Below, piece by piece: positions 35,904 through 45,631 of a DNA stretch of 64,000 nucleotides. The DNA comes from Bdellovibrionaceae bacterium UBA2339. Lineage in GTDB: Bacteria; Bdellovibrionota; Bdellovibrionia; Bdellovibrionales; JAMPXM01. Position 1 is the first letter of the stretch; each line of letters begins with the position of its first letter. The stretch is from the NCBI GenBank assembly GCA_002344785.1, contig DDUL01000065.1:20957-84956 (forward strand), given 5' to 3'. A program made the translations under genes and the position numbers. The notes below the pieces were generated by a model. It ran no database searches. It was given only the letters and a program-made list of their open reading frames with translations, and was not told the origin of the DNA.

Positions 35904-36977
35904 TTAGGCGTCTCCGGTGGCTTTGGCGTCAGCTTCCGATGCCGGACCTGTCACGGTTTCGGTCGCCGCCAACTCGGCAGCGGATGGCATGCGGCGGCCT
36001 CGGCGCAAGTAAATGATGGCACCGATGAGCCCCAGTGCGAATTGCAAGGCCTGCATCACCGTGATGCCCACGGTGCCCACTTGTGTGGGTCGCTGAAGTG
36101 CGGCTTCGAAGAGAAAGAAGAACGCGGCCTGTCCCACACCCACACCGGCCGGAGCCAGCGGCAAGGCTTGCACAACCAAGCCAATCGGAATGCAGAACCA
36201 CAGCACGGCGTGATCAAACTCACCTTCGCCCACGGCCACGGCGATCAACGCGAAGAAGGTCACTAGCAAAACTTGGTTCACAAGTGCCAATGCCAACGCC
36301 TGCAAAACCACCTTGGGGTGCTTTCGGTAGGCGTGCAGAGCCCGATAGACTTTGGCAAAGGCTTCGTAGCCAAGAAAATTCTTGAGTCGATCCACACCGC
36401 GCTTCAGAGGGATTTGCAATCGGCGCGAGAGCGAAAGCACCAACACCAACAAAAATGCGGATGTCGCACCCAGCGTGCTCAAGGCGATTCCCAAGAGCCG
36501 CGGATCATGATCGAGGCGATCCCAAAACACGAGGCTCGCCATGGAGGCCGCCAACAACATCACAAAGAAGCCGATCAGCCGATCCATGAGCACGCTGACG
36601 ACAGCCGCCATCTTCTGATGCGGAAAATCGCGGGTCAGATAGTAGCCTTTCACCACATCGCCACCGACTCCGCCCGGCATGGCGAAGTTAAAGAACAGAC
36701 CGATGAAGCTCAGACTTAAGGTTTGCCTGAAGCTTGCGTTGAAACCTTGGCTTCTCAACAAAATCAGCCAGCGCCAAGTGTTGAACACCAAAGTCAGAAA
36801 GCTCAGCACGCCGAGCGCCAGTGCAAAGTCCCACCGCGACAGCGTCATCTTCACTTTGTCGAGATCCAAGGCGCCTTGGCGCAAAATCCAAACGATCAAC
36901 GCCGCAGCCAAGAGAAGCTTAATCGCCGTCATCAAGATCGGTTTAATTTTCGAGGGCTTTGTGGGTGCGGCCGCCAT
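35904..36977 (-). CDS. UPF0104 / lysylphosphatidylglycerol synthetase-type membrane protein
   Basis: A 357-residue inner-membrane protein with about eight hydrophobic helices and the family signatures WRWLILLRSQGF near residue 70 and FNFAMPGGVGGDVVKGYYL near residue 95, plus the conserved late APAGVGVGQAAFFFL. The family (AglD/MprF N-domain-like) includes flippases and lipid-linked enzymes; here the soluble MprF catalytic domain is absent. It ends in a polar tail (GPASEADAKATGDA). It is directly followed by recO, and divergent to the UDP-sugar gene; that pairing hints at envelope glycan or lipid work, but the substrate is unknown. Confidence 0.82.
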   Translation of the reverse strand: MAAAPTKPSKIKPILMTAIKLLLAAALIVWILRQGALDLDKVKMTLSRWDFALALGVLSFLTLVFNTWRWLILLRSQGFNASFRQTLSLSFIGLFFNFAMPGGVGGDVVKGYYLTRDFPHQKMAAVVSVLMDRLIGFFVMLLAASMASLVFWDRLDHDPRLLGIALSTLGATSAFLLVLVLSLSRRLQIPLKRGVDRLKNFLGYEAFAKVYRALHAYRKHPKVVLQALALALVNQVLLVTFFALIAVAVGEGEFDHAVLWFCIPIGLVVQALPLAPAGVGVGQAAFFFLFEAALQRPTQVGTVGITVMQALQFALGLIGAIIYLRRGRRMPSAAELAATETVTGPASEADAKATGDA

Positions 36978-37085
36978 GAAGCGGTTTTACGTCGCTTGAC
37001 CCTCTCTCGGGAAGAGGTGAAACATTCTCAACGCAGCGAAAGATTGGCGAATTTGGGCCGATCGAAGTCGTTGAAGGAGCAAGTC

Positions 37086-39467
37086 GTGAAGGTCGTCGTC
37101 ATCGGTACGGGATATGTCGGCTTAGTGGCAGCCGTCGGCTTTGCTGACGCCGGGCATCAAGTCGTGGGCGTCGATCGCGACGAAAACAAAATTCGCGCCC
37201 TCCGCGAGGGGCGAATTCCGATCTATGAGCCAGGCTTGGTGGATTTGTTCCAGCGAGCTCGCCCTCGCCTGCAATTCACCAGCGATCTTGCGGAAGCCAT
37301 GCACGGCGCGGATGTCGCGTTCATCGCCGTTGGAACCCCGGAACGCGAAGATGGCAGCGCTGATCTTGGCCCCACCATGAGCGTCGTCGATGCGGTGGCG
37401 AAAACTCATCGCGCGCCTTTAGTGCTCGTGCTCAAGAGCACTGTTCCCGTCGGCACGGCCTCGCGCGTTCGTGAACGACTGGCGTCGTTGGGTGCCGATG
37501 ATGTTGAGGTGGTGAGCAATCCCGAATTTCTCAAAGAAGGTGTGGCGGTCGAAGATTTTTTGCGACCTGATCGCGTGGTGATTGGCGTGCAAGCCGGCGG
37601 GCGCGGCGAAGCGGTGATGCGCGAGCTCTACGAGCCGTTTTTGAAAAACGGCAATCCGCTCATCGTCATGGACAATGTCTCAGCCGAGATGACGAAGTAC
37701 GCCGCCAACGCTTTTCTCAGCGTGAAAATTAGCTTCATCAACGAGCTGGCACTTTTGGCGGATCGCTGGGGCGCTGATATCAACGATGTTCGCCGTGGCT
37801 TCACTTCGGATCGTCGAATCAACCCGGCTTTCTTCCATCCTGGTGTCGGCTTTGGGGGCTCGTGTTTTCCGAAAGACGTTAAGGCCTTGGTGCACAGCGG
37901 ACGCGCTGTGGGTGTGCCGATGCAGGTGGTGGATGCCGCCGATCAAGTCAATGACCGCCAGAAGCTCATTTTGTTTGAACGCGTTCGCGACTATTTCGCC
38001 TCACGTGGTGAAACATTGCGAGGCCGCCGAATCGCGATGTGGGGCCTTGCCTTTAAACCCCAGACCGATGATGTGCGCGAGGCACCCGCACTTTATCTTA
38101 TTGAGAAACTCGTCGACGCGGGCGCCGAGGTCGTCGCCTATGATCCCGTCGCGCGCGAAACTGCATTGAAGTCCTTCACGCGACCGTTTGTTTGCGCGGA
38201 TTCCGCGCAAGCCGCCGCGAAAGGCGCGGATGCGCTCATGATCGTGACGGAGTGGAATGAGTTTCGAACTCCGCAATGGGCGGAACTTCGCGCGAGCATG
38301 CGGCATGCGGTGATCTTTGACGGGCGAAACGTGTTGGATCCGCAAAAGGCCACGCAAGCCGGTTTCATGTACTTTTGCATTGGCCGACAAATTCGCGGCT
38401 CCGGCTCCGGTCCCGCAGCGTCAGCGGCAAGCGCGGAAACCTCAGCGCGAACAGGTCAGACTGAATCTCGCAACGTGAAGAGATGCTTGGTGGCCGGTGG
38501 CGCGGGATTTGTCGGAAGCCATCTCGTTGATCGCTTGCTCAGTGAGGGTCACGAAGTGATCGCGATCGATTCGTTGATCACGGGTCGGCTGGAGAACTTG
38601 CAACAGGCCTTCACTCAACCGCGCTTTCGCTTCATTCGCGCTGACATTCGCGATGGTCTGGATCGCCTTGGGCTTCCCGAGGAGCGAGGCGCCTTTCATG
38701 AAGTTTACAATCTCGCTTCGCCAGCCTCGCCCGTGGACTTTGCGCGAATCCCCTTGCAGATTTTGGCGACGGCAAGCGAAGGCCACCGCCACCTTCTCGA
38801 CTTTGCGGCGAAGACCGGCGCGACTTGCCTCTATGCATCTTCGTCCGAAGTTTACGGCGACGCGGAGATTCATCCACAAGTCGAAAGTTACTTTGGCAAC
38901 GTGAACACCATCGGTCATCGCTCCTGCTATGACGAGGCCAAGCGCTACGGCGAGGCGCTCAGCGTGGCCCATGCGCGTGAACACGGCACAAGCATTCGCA
39001 TGGCGAGAATCTTCAACACTTACGGCCCACGCATGCGTCCCGACGACGGCCGAATTCTGCCCAACTTCTGCATGCAGGCGCTGCAGAATCAGGCGCTGAG
39101 CGTTTATGGCGACGGCTCACAAACGCGAAGCTTTTGCTTTGTTGGCGATTTGGTTCGCGGACTGATCGCGCTGATGCGCAGTGAAGAGTCGCGACCCACC
39201 AATGTCGGTAACCCTATTGAGCTCACCGTCGCGCAAGTGGCCGAGGCCGTGCTGCAGAAAACTGGCTCGAAGGCGGGAGTCCGACGTCTGCCGCTACCGC
39301 AGAATGATCCCAAACAGCGACGCCCTGACATCACTCGCGCGATGGCCTTGGGGTGGAAACCTGAAGTGAACTTTGAGAGCGGGCTTGAAATGACACTCGC
39401 GGCTTTTCGCGAAGAATTGAAGGCAGCCGGAGGCAAGGTTCAGACGCCCGTACTCGAGAAGACTTGA
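37086..39467 (+). CDS. Fusion of UDP-glucose 6-dehydrogenase and UDP-glucuronate decarboxylase
   Basis: One 793-residue protein with two enzymes. Residues about 1-435 are UDP-glucose dehydrogenase: Rossmann motif VVVIGTGYVGLVAA, TKYAANAFLSVKISF and the catalytic Cys in GFGGSCFPKD. A flexible Gly/Ala/Ser/Thr linker follows (about 436-462). Residues about 463-793 are an extended SDR: GGAGFVGSHLVDRLL and the active-site SCYDEAKRYGEAL (YxxxK), closest to UDP-xylose synthase (UXS) and ArnA C-terminal type. The frame is continuous with no stop or shift. Expected pathway: UDP-glucose to UDP-glucuronate to UDP-xylose (or 4-keto-pentose). The GTG at 37086 has AAGGAG six bases upstream; the longer frame upstream is antisense to the neighbour and rejected. 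Confidence 0.9.
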   Translation: MKVVVIGTGYVGLVAAVGFADAGHQVVGVDRDENKIRALREGRIPIYEPGLVDLFQRARPRLQFTSDLAEAMHGADVAFIAVGTPEREDGSADLGPTMSVVDAVAKTHRAPLVLVLKSTVPVGTASRVRERLASLGADDVEVVSNPEFLKEGVAVEDFLRPDRVVIGVQAGGRGEAVMRELYEPFLKNGNPLIVMDNVSAEMTKYAANAFLSVKISFINELALLADRWGADINDVRRGFTSDRRINPAFFHPGVGFGGSCFPKDVKALVHSGRAVGVPMQVVDAADQVNDRQKLILFERVRDYFASRGETLRGRRIAMWGLAFKPQTDDVREAPALYLIEKLVDAGAEVVAYDPVARETALKSFTRPFVCADSAQAAAKGADALMIVTEWNEFRTPQWAELRASMRHAVIFDGRNVLDPQKATQAGFMYFCIGRQIRGSGSGPAASAASAETSARTGQTESRNVKRCLVAGGAGFVGSHLVDRLLSEGHEVIAIDSLITGRLENLQQAFTQPRFRFIRADIRDGLDRLGLPEERGAFHEVYNLASPASPVDFARIPLQILATASEGHRHLLDFAAKTGATCLYASSSEVYGDAEIHPQVESYFGNVNTIGHRSCYDEAKRYGEALSVAHAREHGTSIRMARIFNTYGPRMRPDDGRILPNFCMQALQNQALSVYGDGSQTRSFCFVGDLVRGLIALMRSEESRPTNVGNPIELTVAQVAEAVLQKTGSKAGVRRLPLPQNDPKQRRPDITRAMALGWKPEVNFESGLEMTLAAFREELKAAGGKVQTPVLEKT

Positions 39468-39520
39468 TCTCGGAATTCACTTTGCTCGATGGAAGCTCAC
39501 ACCGTGGAGGCAGGACGAAG

Positions 39521-40804
39521 ATGAACATGGACACCACGCAAGCGCCTCCAGCGCCAGATCTTGGGGTTGAGAATGTTTTTCTTCGCTGCGTGGAAGACTG
39601 CTCAGAGCCCATCATGATCTCAGACCGCAGTGGGCGACTCACTTACGTCAATCCCGCATGGTGCAAAGCCTATGGCTACAACAAGCAAGAAGCCTTGGGC
39701 GAAACGCCACGACTTCTCAGAAGCGAAGCTCAGTCAGAAACTTTTTATCGCGAAATGTGGCGCCAGATCACCGACCCCAATGTCGGTTTCTGGAAGGGCG
39801 AATTGGTCAATCGCGCCAAAGACGGGCGCCTCGTACCTGTGCTCCTCACGATCACGCCTTACAAAGAGAAAGAACAGACTGTCGGCTATATGGGAATCGC
39901 CGTGGACCTGACGGAGAGAAGGTCTATGGAACGGCAGATTTTGCGCCAAGATCGCTTAGCCTCGATCGGCATGCTGGCAACTTCACTCGCGCACGAAATT
40001 GGCAATCCCTTGGGTGTGATTCGAGGTCGCGCCGAAATTCTCATGGAGGCGCTGCAAAGTCAGGAGCAAGCTCCATCGGCGCGAGAGACGCATCGGATCC
40101 AAGACGTCGTGCAGCTGACCGGAAACGCCTTGGGTACAATTGTCGGGCAGATCGATCGCATCTCAAGCCTCATTGATTCACTGCTGCGAATCGCTCGCGT
40201 GCCGCAGGAAATCGCACTGCGTGATGTTCGCCTTGATCAAGTGATCAATGAAGTCGTGGGCCTGATGAACGAAGCTTGTCGGCGAAAAGGTATCGAGTTG
40301 GTCACGAATTTTGAGGACTTTGAAGACGGTGCTCGAACTGCTTTGGCAGACCCTTCACATCTTCAACAAATTCTTTTGAATCTGATCATCAATTCAACTC
40401 ATGCCATTGAAGATGAACGACGTCGATCCGCAGGACCGCGGCATTCACCCGCGGGTGCTGAAGTCGAAGCAACACGACAACCGCCGGCCAATCCAGGTCG
40501 AGAAGGACGCATTGAAATTCGCGTGAAAGAGCTTCGCGATCAGTCGCCTCCTCGCGTGCGGATCAGCGTGGTGGACACAGGTTGTGGCATGACTCCTGAG
40601 GTGAAGCGCCGACTCTTCGAACCCTTCTTCACCACCAAGTCGCCAGGGCAAGGCACCGGACTTGGGCTCGCCATCGTGAGCCGCTTGAGCGAAGAAATGA
40701 AAGCCCACTTGCACGCCGAAAGCGCGGGCGTTGGTTTGGGCTCAGCCTTTCACATTGAACTTCAAGGCGCGACCACTCAGGCGCGACCACTCATGCGCGA
40801 GTAA
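39521..40804 (+). CDS. PAS-domain sensor histidine kinase
   Basis: A 427-residue cytoplasmic kinase with no membrane segment. Residues about 15-135 are a PAS/PAC domain (ISDRSGRLTYVNPAWCKAYG; VGYMGIAVDLTERR). The phosphoacceptor helix has HEIGNPLGVIRG, and the ATPase domain carries NLIINSTHAI, DTGCGMTP and GQGTGLGLAIV. A Pro/Gly/Ala insert interrupts the ATPase domain near residues 305-335. The TGLGLA box is complete. The start ATG 39521 was chosen over a TTG that overlaps the previous gene; GGAGG lies ten bases before. It is convergent to an NtrC-type regulator, likely its partner. Confidence 0.87.
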   Translation: MNMDTTQAPPAPDLGVENVFLRCVEDCSEPIMISDRSGRLTYVNPAWCKAYGYNKQEALGETPRLLRSEAQSETFYREMWRQITDPNVGFWKGELVNRAKDGRLVPVLLTITPYKEKEQTVGYMGIAVDLTERRSMERQILRQDRLASIGMLATSLAHEIGNPLGVIRGRAEILMEALQSQEQAPSARETHRIQDVVQLTGNALGTIVGQIDRISSLIDSLLRIARVPQEIALRDVRLDQVINEVVGLMNEACRRKGIELVTNFEDFEDGARTALADPSHLQQILLNLIINSTHAIEDERRRSAGPRHSPAGAEVEATRQPPANPGREGRIEIRVKELRDQSPPRVRISVVDTGCGMTPEVKRRLFEPFFTTKSPGQGTGLGLAIVSRLSEEMKAHLHAESAGVGLGSAFHIELQGATTQARPLMRE

Positions 40805-40892
40805 ATCGCCCAGCTGAACCGTGCTCTGCAAAGGGCGCGCACGGGCAAGGCCTGAGCGGACTGGCGTCAGTGAGATGAATCAATTGGCCGCC

Positions 40893-42476
40893 TCAATTAG
40901 ATCGAGTTGGTGTTTCGCCGTCAGCACCTTGAGTCTCGGGCTCAGGCGGTTCGGGCTCATTGTCATGAGCCGAGACAAAGCCGTACTCGCGCTCTTTTCG
41001 ATAAAGTGTGCGTCGATTGATGCCAAGAATCTGCGCGGCCTTCTCCTTCTTGCCGCCCGTCTTGTCCAAGACGAACTTCATGTAGCGACGCTCAAGATCT
41101 TCGAGAGTCGGTAAGGTCGCGCCGTGCAGTTCACCTTCCAAAAACGATTCGCCATCGTTGCGAGCCGCACTCGGAAGGTCTTTTTCGGTGATGATTGGAC
41201 CTCGTGCGAGCACCACAGTTCGCTCAATCAGATTTTCAAGCTCACGGACGTTACCTTCCCACGGCATACTGACGAGAGCCGCCATGGCTTCCGAAGAAAT
41301 TTGCCGAGCCTGCGAGGCATTGAGGCGCGCATACTTCTCGAGAAAGTGCTCGACCAAAAGCGGAATGTCCTCCCGGCGATGCCGAAGAGGTGGAATCACG
41401 ACGGGGATCACTGCCAACCTATAATAGAGATCCTCGCGGAATGATCCGTTCTTGATCGCCTTCTTTAAGTCTTTGTGGCTGGCCGCGATGATGCGGACGT
41501 CGATCTCTTTATCGACGTTCTCACCGACGGCGCGAATGCGCTTTTCTTGAAGCACTCGTAACAGCTTGGCCTGCAAGGCCAAATCCATGTCGCCGATTTC
41601 ATCCAGGAAGATCGTTCCCCCATCGGCCTCTTCGAAAAGTCCTCGCTTGCGAGCGATGGCTCCTGTGAAAGCACCTTTGGCATGACCAAAGAGTTCACTC
41701 TCAAGAAGTGTGTCAGGGATCGCGGTGCAATTGATCGCGACAAACTTTTTGCCGCGCCGATTACCCTGATCGTGAATCGCTCGCGCCACTCGCTCTTTGC
41801 CTGTTCCGCTCTCACCCGAAATCAAGACGGATGCCGATGCATCGGCCACGCGTTGAATGAGGTCAAAGACCTCGCGCATACCAGGGCTTTTACCAATGAT
41901 GTTCGCGAAACTGGTTTGCGCACGCGCAGCGATTCGCAGGCGCTGGTTCTCGCGGCGAAGCTGGCGGTAGGAGGTCGCGCGCTCGACGGTGACATTGAAC
42001 TCGCTCAATTTGAACGGCTTAGTTTGGTAGTCGTAAGCGCCCTTGCGGATGGCCTCGATGGCCGTTTCGATGGAACCAAAGGCGGTGATCAAGATGACGG
42101 GAACCTCTGTCGCCATGGCCTTCAGGCGAGTCACAAACTCAATGCCGGTCATATCGGGCATGTTGAGATCGGAAATGATGAGATCCAGCTTCCAACATGG
42201 GTCTTGGACTTCTTCACCTTGATAGTCGCCGCGCTGAATTCTCGCGAGGGCCTCGACGGCCGTCGGCGCTTCGTTGACCTCAAAACCGCGTGACCACAAA
42301 AAGTCGGCCACGAGACTCCGCATCTCCTTATCATCATCGATGACCAGAGCCTTTTTTCTTTCCGTCGCAGCCTTAAGGCCTGGAAGCTGAAACTCCGCAT
42401 CGGATTCTCCGCCTGACTTGGAATTTGCAGCGCCTGGTGTGGTGTTGAAAGTCGTCGACGTCATGTTCTTCATCAT
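40893..42476 (-). CDS. NtrC/AtoC-type sigma-54 response regulator
   Basis: A 527-residue regulator: N-terminal disordered 1-40, receiver (ALVIDDDKEMRSLV; Asp in IISDLNMPDMTG), AAA+ (Walker A GESGTGKERVA, sigma-54 loop GAFTGA intact, Walker B GTIFLDEIGD) and a Fis-type HTH (KKEKAAQILGINRRTLYRK). A Glu/Pro-rich tail ends the protein. The receiver has an insert (GDYQGEEVQDPCWK) before the Asp. It faces the PAS kinase tail to tail, 88 bp apart. Start assigned to the first ATG; a second ATG directly follows and may be the true one because the ribosome binding site AAAAGG overlaps the first. Confidence 0.9.
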   Translation of the reverse strand: MMKNMTSTTFNTTPGAANSKSGGESDAEFQLPGLKAATERKKALVIDDDKEMRSLVADFLWSRGFEVNEAPTAVEALARIQRGDYQGEEVQDPCWKLDLIISDLNMPDMTGIEFVTRLKAMATEVPVILITAFGSIETAIEAIRKGAYDYQTKPFKLSEFNVTVERATSYRQLRRENQRLRIAARAQTSFANIIGKSPGMREVFDLIQRVADASASVLISGESGTGKERVARAIHDQGNRRGKKFVAINCTAIPDTLLESELFGHAKGAFTGAIARKRGLFEEADGGTIFLDEIGDMDLALQAKLLRVLQEKRIRAVGENVDKEIDVRIIAASHKDLKKAIKNGSFREDLYYRLAVIPVVIPPLRHRREDIPLLVEHFLEKYARLNASQARQISSEAMAALVSMPWEGNVRELENLIERTVVLARGPIITEKDLPSAARNDGESFLEGELHGATLPTLEDLERRYMKFVLDKTGGKKEKAAQILGINRRTLYRKEREYGFVSAHDNEPEPPEPETQGADGETPTRSN

Positions 42477-42907
42477 CCTTTTGCTGAGCCTTTGGCCTCA
42501 ATGACTGATCTGAAACATATTTGGATTGCGAGGCACATGCCAAGTGAGTCTTTTAATGATTCAAACTGAGAAGAAATGAATTTGATCTGAGCTGGGCCTT
42601 TCGACGTGTTCCATGGGGCCTGAGACACTTCGCCCTCCTCTTGCCCTCCCCGGCGAGACAAATCGACTCAGCAACTTGGTCAGTTGGCTCTCATTTGATT
42701 TCAGCTTCAGTCCCGCAAGGCACAGGCGTTGCTCTGCCACAGGTTCTGCCACTTCTTCTGGCGATTGCTCGGCGATCTCCAACATTCCGTCGATGAATCG
42801 AAGGCTTCGTCATCGGGAGCGCGCTTCGTTGGTCCAGTCATTCGAGGACCAAAAATCGAACGCGGAGATCGAACGCAGAAGACTGGGTCACGAAGGGGAT
42901 CACAACA
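42477..42907. other. Divergent intergenic region upstream of the cbb3 operon
   Basis: A 431 bp region between a regulator gene and ccoI, read apart. It must hold the promoter of the cco operon. I looked for an FNR/Anr-type TTGAT-N4-ATCAA box and found no full match; half sites TTTGAT occur at about 42570 and 42698. No supported gene. Confidence 0.4.
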
Positions 42908-45631
42908 ATGGCGCAAGCCGCGGCGATTGAAGAAGGTATTTTAGCAAGCTCCTTAGTGAGCTCAGCAAGCTCTTCGCCCGCTCACCAGGCCCAGTGCCGA
43001 CATTGCGGCACAAGCTTCGCCATGACTTCCGCCTTAGACCCGTCATCTTCGGCTGATCAGTTTTGCTGCCAGGGCTGCCGCCACGTGTACCACATCATTC
43101 ATCAGTCCGGTCTCACTGACTATTATAAGATGAATCCCATTCTCGCACCGGTGAGTCCCGATGCCATCGAGCCCGAAGGCGCGATTTCATCACGCTGGTC
43201 GCAACTTGATCTGCCCTCTCAAATTGAACGACTCAGCGAAGATGGAGTTCATCTTCGCTTCTTCATTCAAGATCTCGCGACCCGCGGCTGCACAGCCTGC
43301 GTGTGGATTCTCGAGCACTTGCAACAAGTGACGGACGACGTGCAGTGGGCTCGACTCGACATGAGCCGCGGCGAACTTCTGGTTGCGCGCGCCCCATCTG
43401 GCCGATTCTCGAGAATTGCCCAAGCCATTCATGATTTGGGATATCAGGCCACACCAATGGATCCCGAACTTCGACAAGGTAAATCCGGCCCCTGGCTGGA
43501 GTCTCAGCGACGAGAGCTGATTCGCTTGGGCGTGATCGCTGGACTAACTGGCAACATCATGTTGATGGCCGTGTCTCTGTACGCAGGTGCGGAAGGTCAC
43601 TGGGAGCTTGGCTTTCGCTGGATCATGGCTTTTCTCGCATTGCCGGTGGTGACTTGGGGTGCCTGGCCTCTTTATGAAAATGCGTGGCGAGCTTTGCGCT
43701 GGGGTCGGGGCGGGCAACGTATTTCTCTCGATCTCCCGGTCGCCATCGCCGTGATCGCCGGCGCGTTTGCGGGCTGGCTCGGCCTCCTCATGGGCCGTGA
43801 CACTTTGTTCTTTGATTCTGTCGCGATGTTGGTTCTTTTGATTCAAGCCTCACGATTTTCGCTCACAAGCCTGAGACGTCGTTGGCTAGGTGATGATGAA
43901 CGTCTCGCTCCCTGGCTCATGAGTCGTGTGCAATCCCTGCAAGGCGAGGAACTATCACCATGGGACCTGCAAGTCGGCACGAAATTCAGATTGTTGCCCG
44001 GACAGATGCTGCCTGTGGACGCGGCGGTGAAATCACAGACGCCGCGAGCTTGGGATCTCAGTGTCATCACCGGAGAGTCCGAAGCGATTTGGCGAAGCCA
44101 AGATGCCGAACTGCCGGCCGGCGCTCGACTCATTGATTCGGCGGGAGGCGAGGCGCACGAGGCTTATGTTGAATTGGAAGCCAAGGCCCGTATCCACGAC
44201 ACAAGGATCATGAAACTCGTGCGCGGATGGCAGAATGCGCCAGTGGCCTCGCACAGTCTTTCGCAGATGGCGAATCGCGTGGGACAGATTTTTATCGTCG
44301 CAACCTTTTTGGCGGCCGCCGTCCTCGCATTCGGAGATTTTTTTGGTCTCAGCTTCACAGCTGCGGCGCCGGGCTGGCAAAGAGCGCTCACACTTCTCAT
44401 CGTCAGTTGTCCGTGTGTCTTCGGTTTCGCTATTCCACTCGCGGAGAACATGGCCATTCGCCGAGCCGCTGAGCTCGGCGTGCTGATTCGCGATCCCAGT
44501 TTCTTCGAACGGCTGCGACACACCGAGCACATCATGCTGGATAAGACGGGCACGCTGACCAGCGGTGAGTGGCGAGTGCGAAAATGGAAAACTCACCCAG
44601 CCGCCGAGTCTTTTGATGTTGTCGCGGCGATTGTGATGCAACTTGAGAGAAACGAAAATCATCCCGTGGCGCGCGCCTTGTATCGACACGCACTGCACGC
44701 TCGGGTGAGTGCGCTTGAAGCCAAGTGGGCGCTTCGCAACATTCACTCAGAGCTCAATGGCAGTCGAGTCGGAGAATTCGGCCAATATGAGTTTGTGCTG
44801 GGGCCAGCCGGCTCTCCCGCTGAGGGCCTGGAAACTCTTGAACCGACTTCAATCTCTTCCGTGGATGCGACCGAGAGCTCGCCGCCGATTGGCCGATTTG
44901 AACTTCGCCGCAGACAGCGGCAGCCGGATGGCGAGATCGCCGAAGAAATTTGGGCGAGCTTTGAACTTGAGGACGATTGGCGTGAGGGTGCGGTCGAGTT
45001 ACTTGCAGACTGGAGTTCGGAGAAGTCTCGCTGGCTTTGGCCGCGGCTCAAGTCATGGACTTTGCTTTCCGGAGATCGAGACGAAATCGTCCAGGCCACA
45101 AAGGCTCGACTCGAACTCTTGCTCGGACAAGAAACCCAAGCTCTTTCGCCCTCCACACGCCACACAATTTCTCTAAAGGCTGAAAGTCAGTTGCAACCCA
45201 GTGCGAAGGCCGATCGAATTCGCGATCATCAAAGTGTCTTCTTTATGGGTGATGGAGCCAACGATGCCGAAGCCCTTCGCCTCGCGCACACTTCGATCGC
45301 CTTACGTGGTGAACTGAGTCTTTGCCTTGAGTCGGCACAAGCTGTGAGCACGACATCCTCTCTCGAGGGCGTCCGCGAACTTCCCCGTCTGGCAAAGCGT
45401 CTGCAGCTGGCGCTTCGGCGCGCACTAATTTTCTCGGCGGGCATCAATCTCTTGTCGGCAACTCTGGCGTTCTTGGGTTGGATGACGCCACTGTGGGCCG
45501 CCATCTTGATGCCGATCTCTGGAACGCTGGTGACGCTTGTCGCGTGGTGGACGCTATCGCCACAAAAGCGCTCGCACACATCACCTTCTGCGAATTCGAA
45601 TTTGAGGAGACGAGTATATGGAGATCGTTGA
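42908..45631 (+). CDS. ccoI: Copper-transporting P-type ATPase for cbb3 oxidase assembly
   Basis: CcoI/FixI-type ATPase that moves copper for cbb3 assembly. The 907-residue product has an N-terminal Cys-rich region (CRHCGTSF...FCCQGCRHVY, a DUF2318/zinc-like motif usual in CcoI), then a heavy-metal domain with a CTAC copper motif, membrane helices, actuator loop VITGESEAIW, the metal-channel motif SCPCVFGFA, phosphorylation site DKTGTLTSG and hinge GDGANDAEAL. All catalytic residues are present. It overlaps ccoS by 14 bases, and leads the operon ccoI-ccoS-ccoNO-ccoQ-ccoP-ccoG. Confidence 0.93.
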   Translation: MAQAAAIEEGILASSLVSSASSSPAHQAQCRHCGTSFAMTSALDPSSSADQFCCQGCRHVYHIIHQSGLTDYYKMNPILAPVSPDAIEPEGAISSRWSQLDLPSQIERLSEDGVHLRFFIQDLATRGCTACVWILEHLQQVTDDVQWARLDMSRGELLVARAPSGRFSRIAQAIHDLGYQATPMDPELRQGKSGPWLESQRRELIRLGVIAGLTGNIMLMAVSLYAGAEGHWELGFRWIMAFLALPVVTWGAWPLYENAWRALRWGRGGQRISLDLPVAIAVIAGAFAGWLGLLMGRDTLFFDSVAMLVLLIQASRFSLTSLRRRWLGDDERLAPWLMSRVQSLQGEELSPWDLQVGTKFRLLPGQMLPVDAAVKSQTPRAWDLSVITGESEAIWRSQDAELPAGARLIDSAGGEAHEAYVELEAKARIHDTRIMKLVRGWQNAPVASHSLSQMANRVGQIFIVATFLAAAVLAFGDFFGLSFTAAAPGWQRALTLLIVSCPCVFGFAIPLAENMAIRRAAELGVLIRDPSFFERLRHTEHIMLDKTGTLTSGEWRVRKWKTHPAAESFDVVAAIVMQLERNENHPVARALYRHALHARVSALEAKWALRNIHSELNGSRVGEFGQYEFVLGPAGSPAEGLETLEPTSISSVDATESSPPIGRFELRRRQRQPDGEIAEEIWASFELEDDWREGAVELLADWSSEKSRWLWPRLKSWTLLSGDRDEIVQATKARLELLLGQETQALSPSTRHTISLKAESQLQPSAKADRIRDHQSVFFMGDGANDAEALRLAHTSIALRGELSLCLESAQAVSTTSSLEGVRELPRLAKRLQLALRRALIFSAGINLLSATLAFLGWMTPLWAAILMPISGTLVTLVAWWTLSPQKRSHTSPSANSNLRRRVYGDR

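Noticed and set aside
36723..37085. N-terminal extension of the Ugd-UXS frame
   Set aside because: Overlaps the divergent membrane-protein gene in antisense and has no family similarity; the GTG at 37086 has the ribosome binding site.
42570..42703. FNR-type box upstream of ccoI
   Set aside because: Only TTTGAT half sites; no inverted partner at the right distance.
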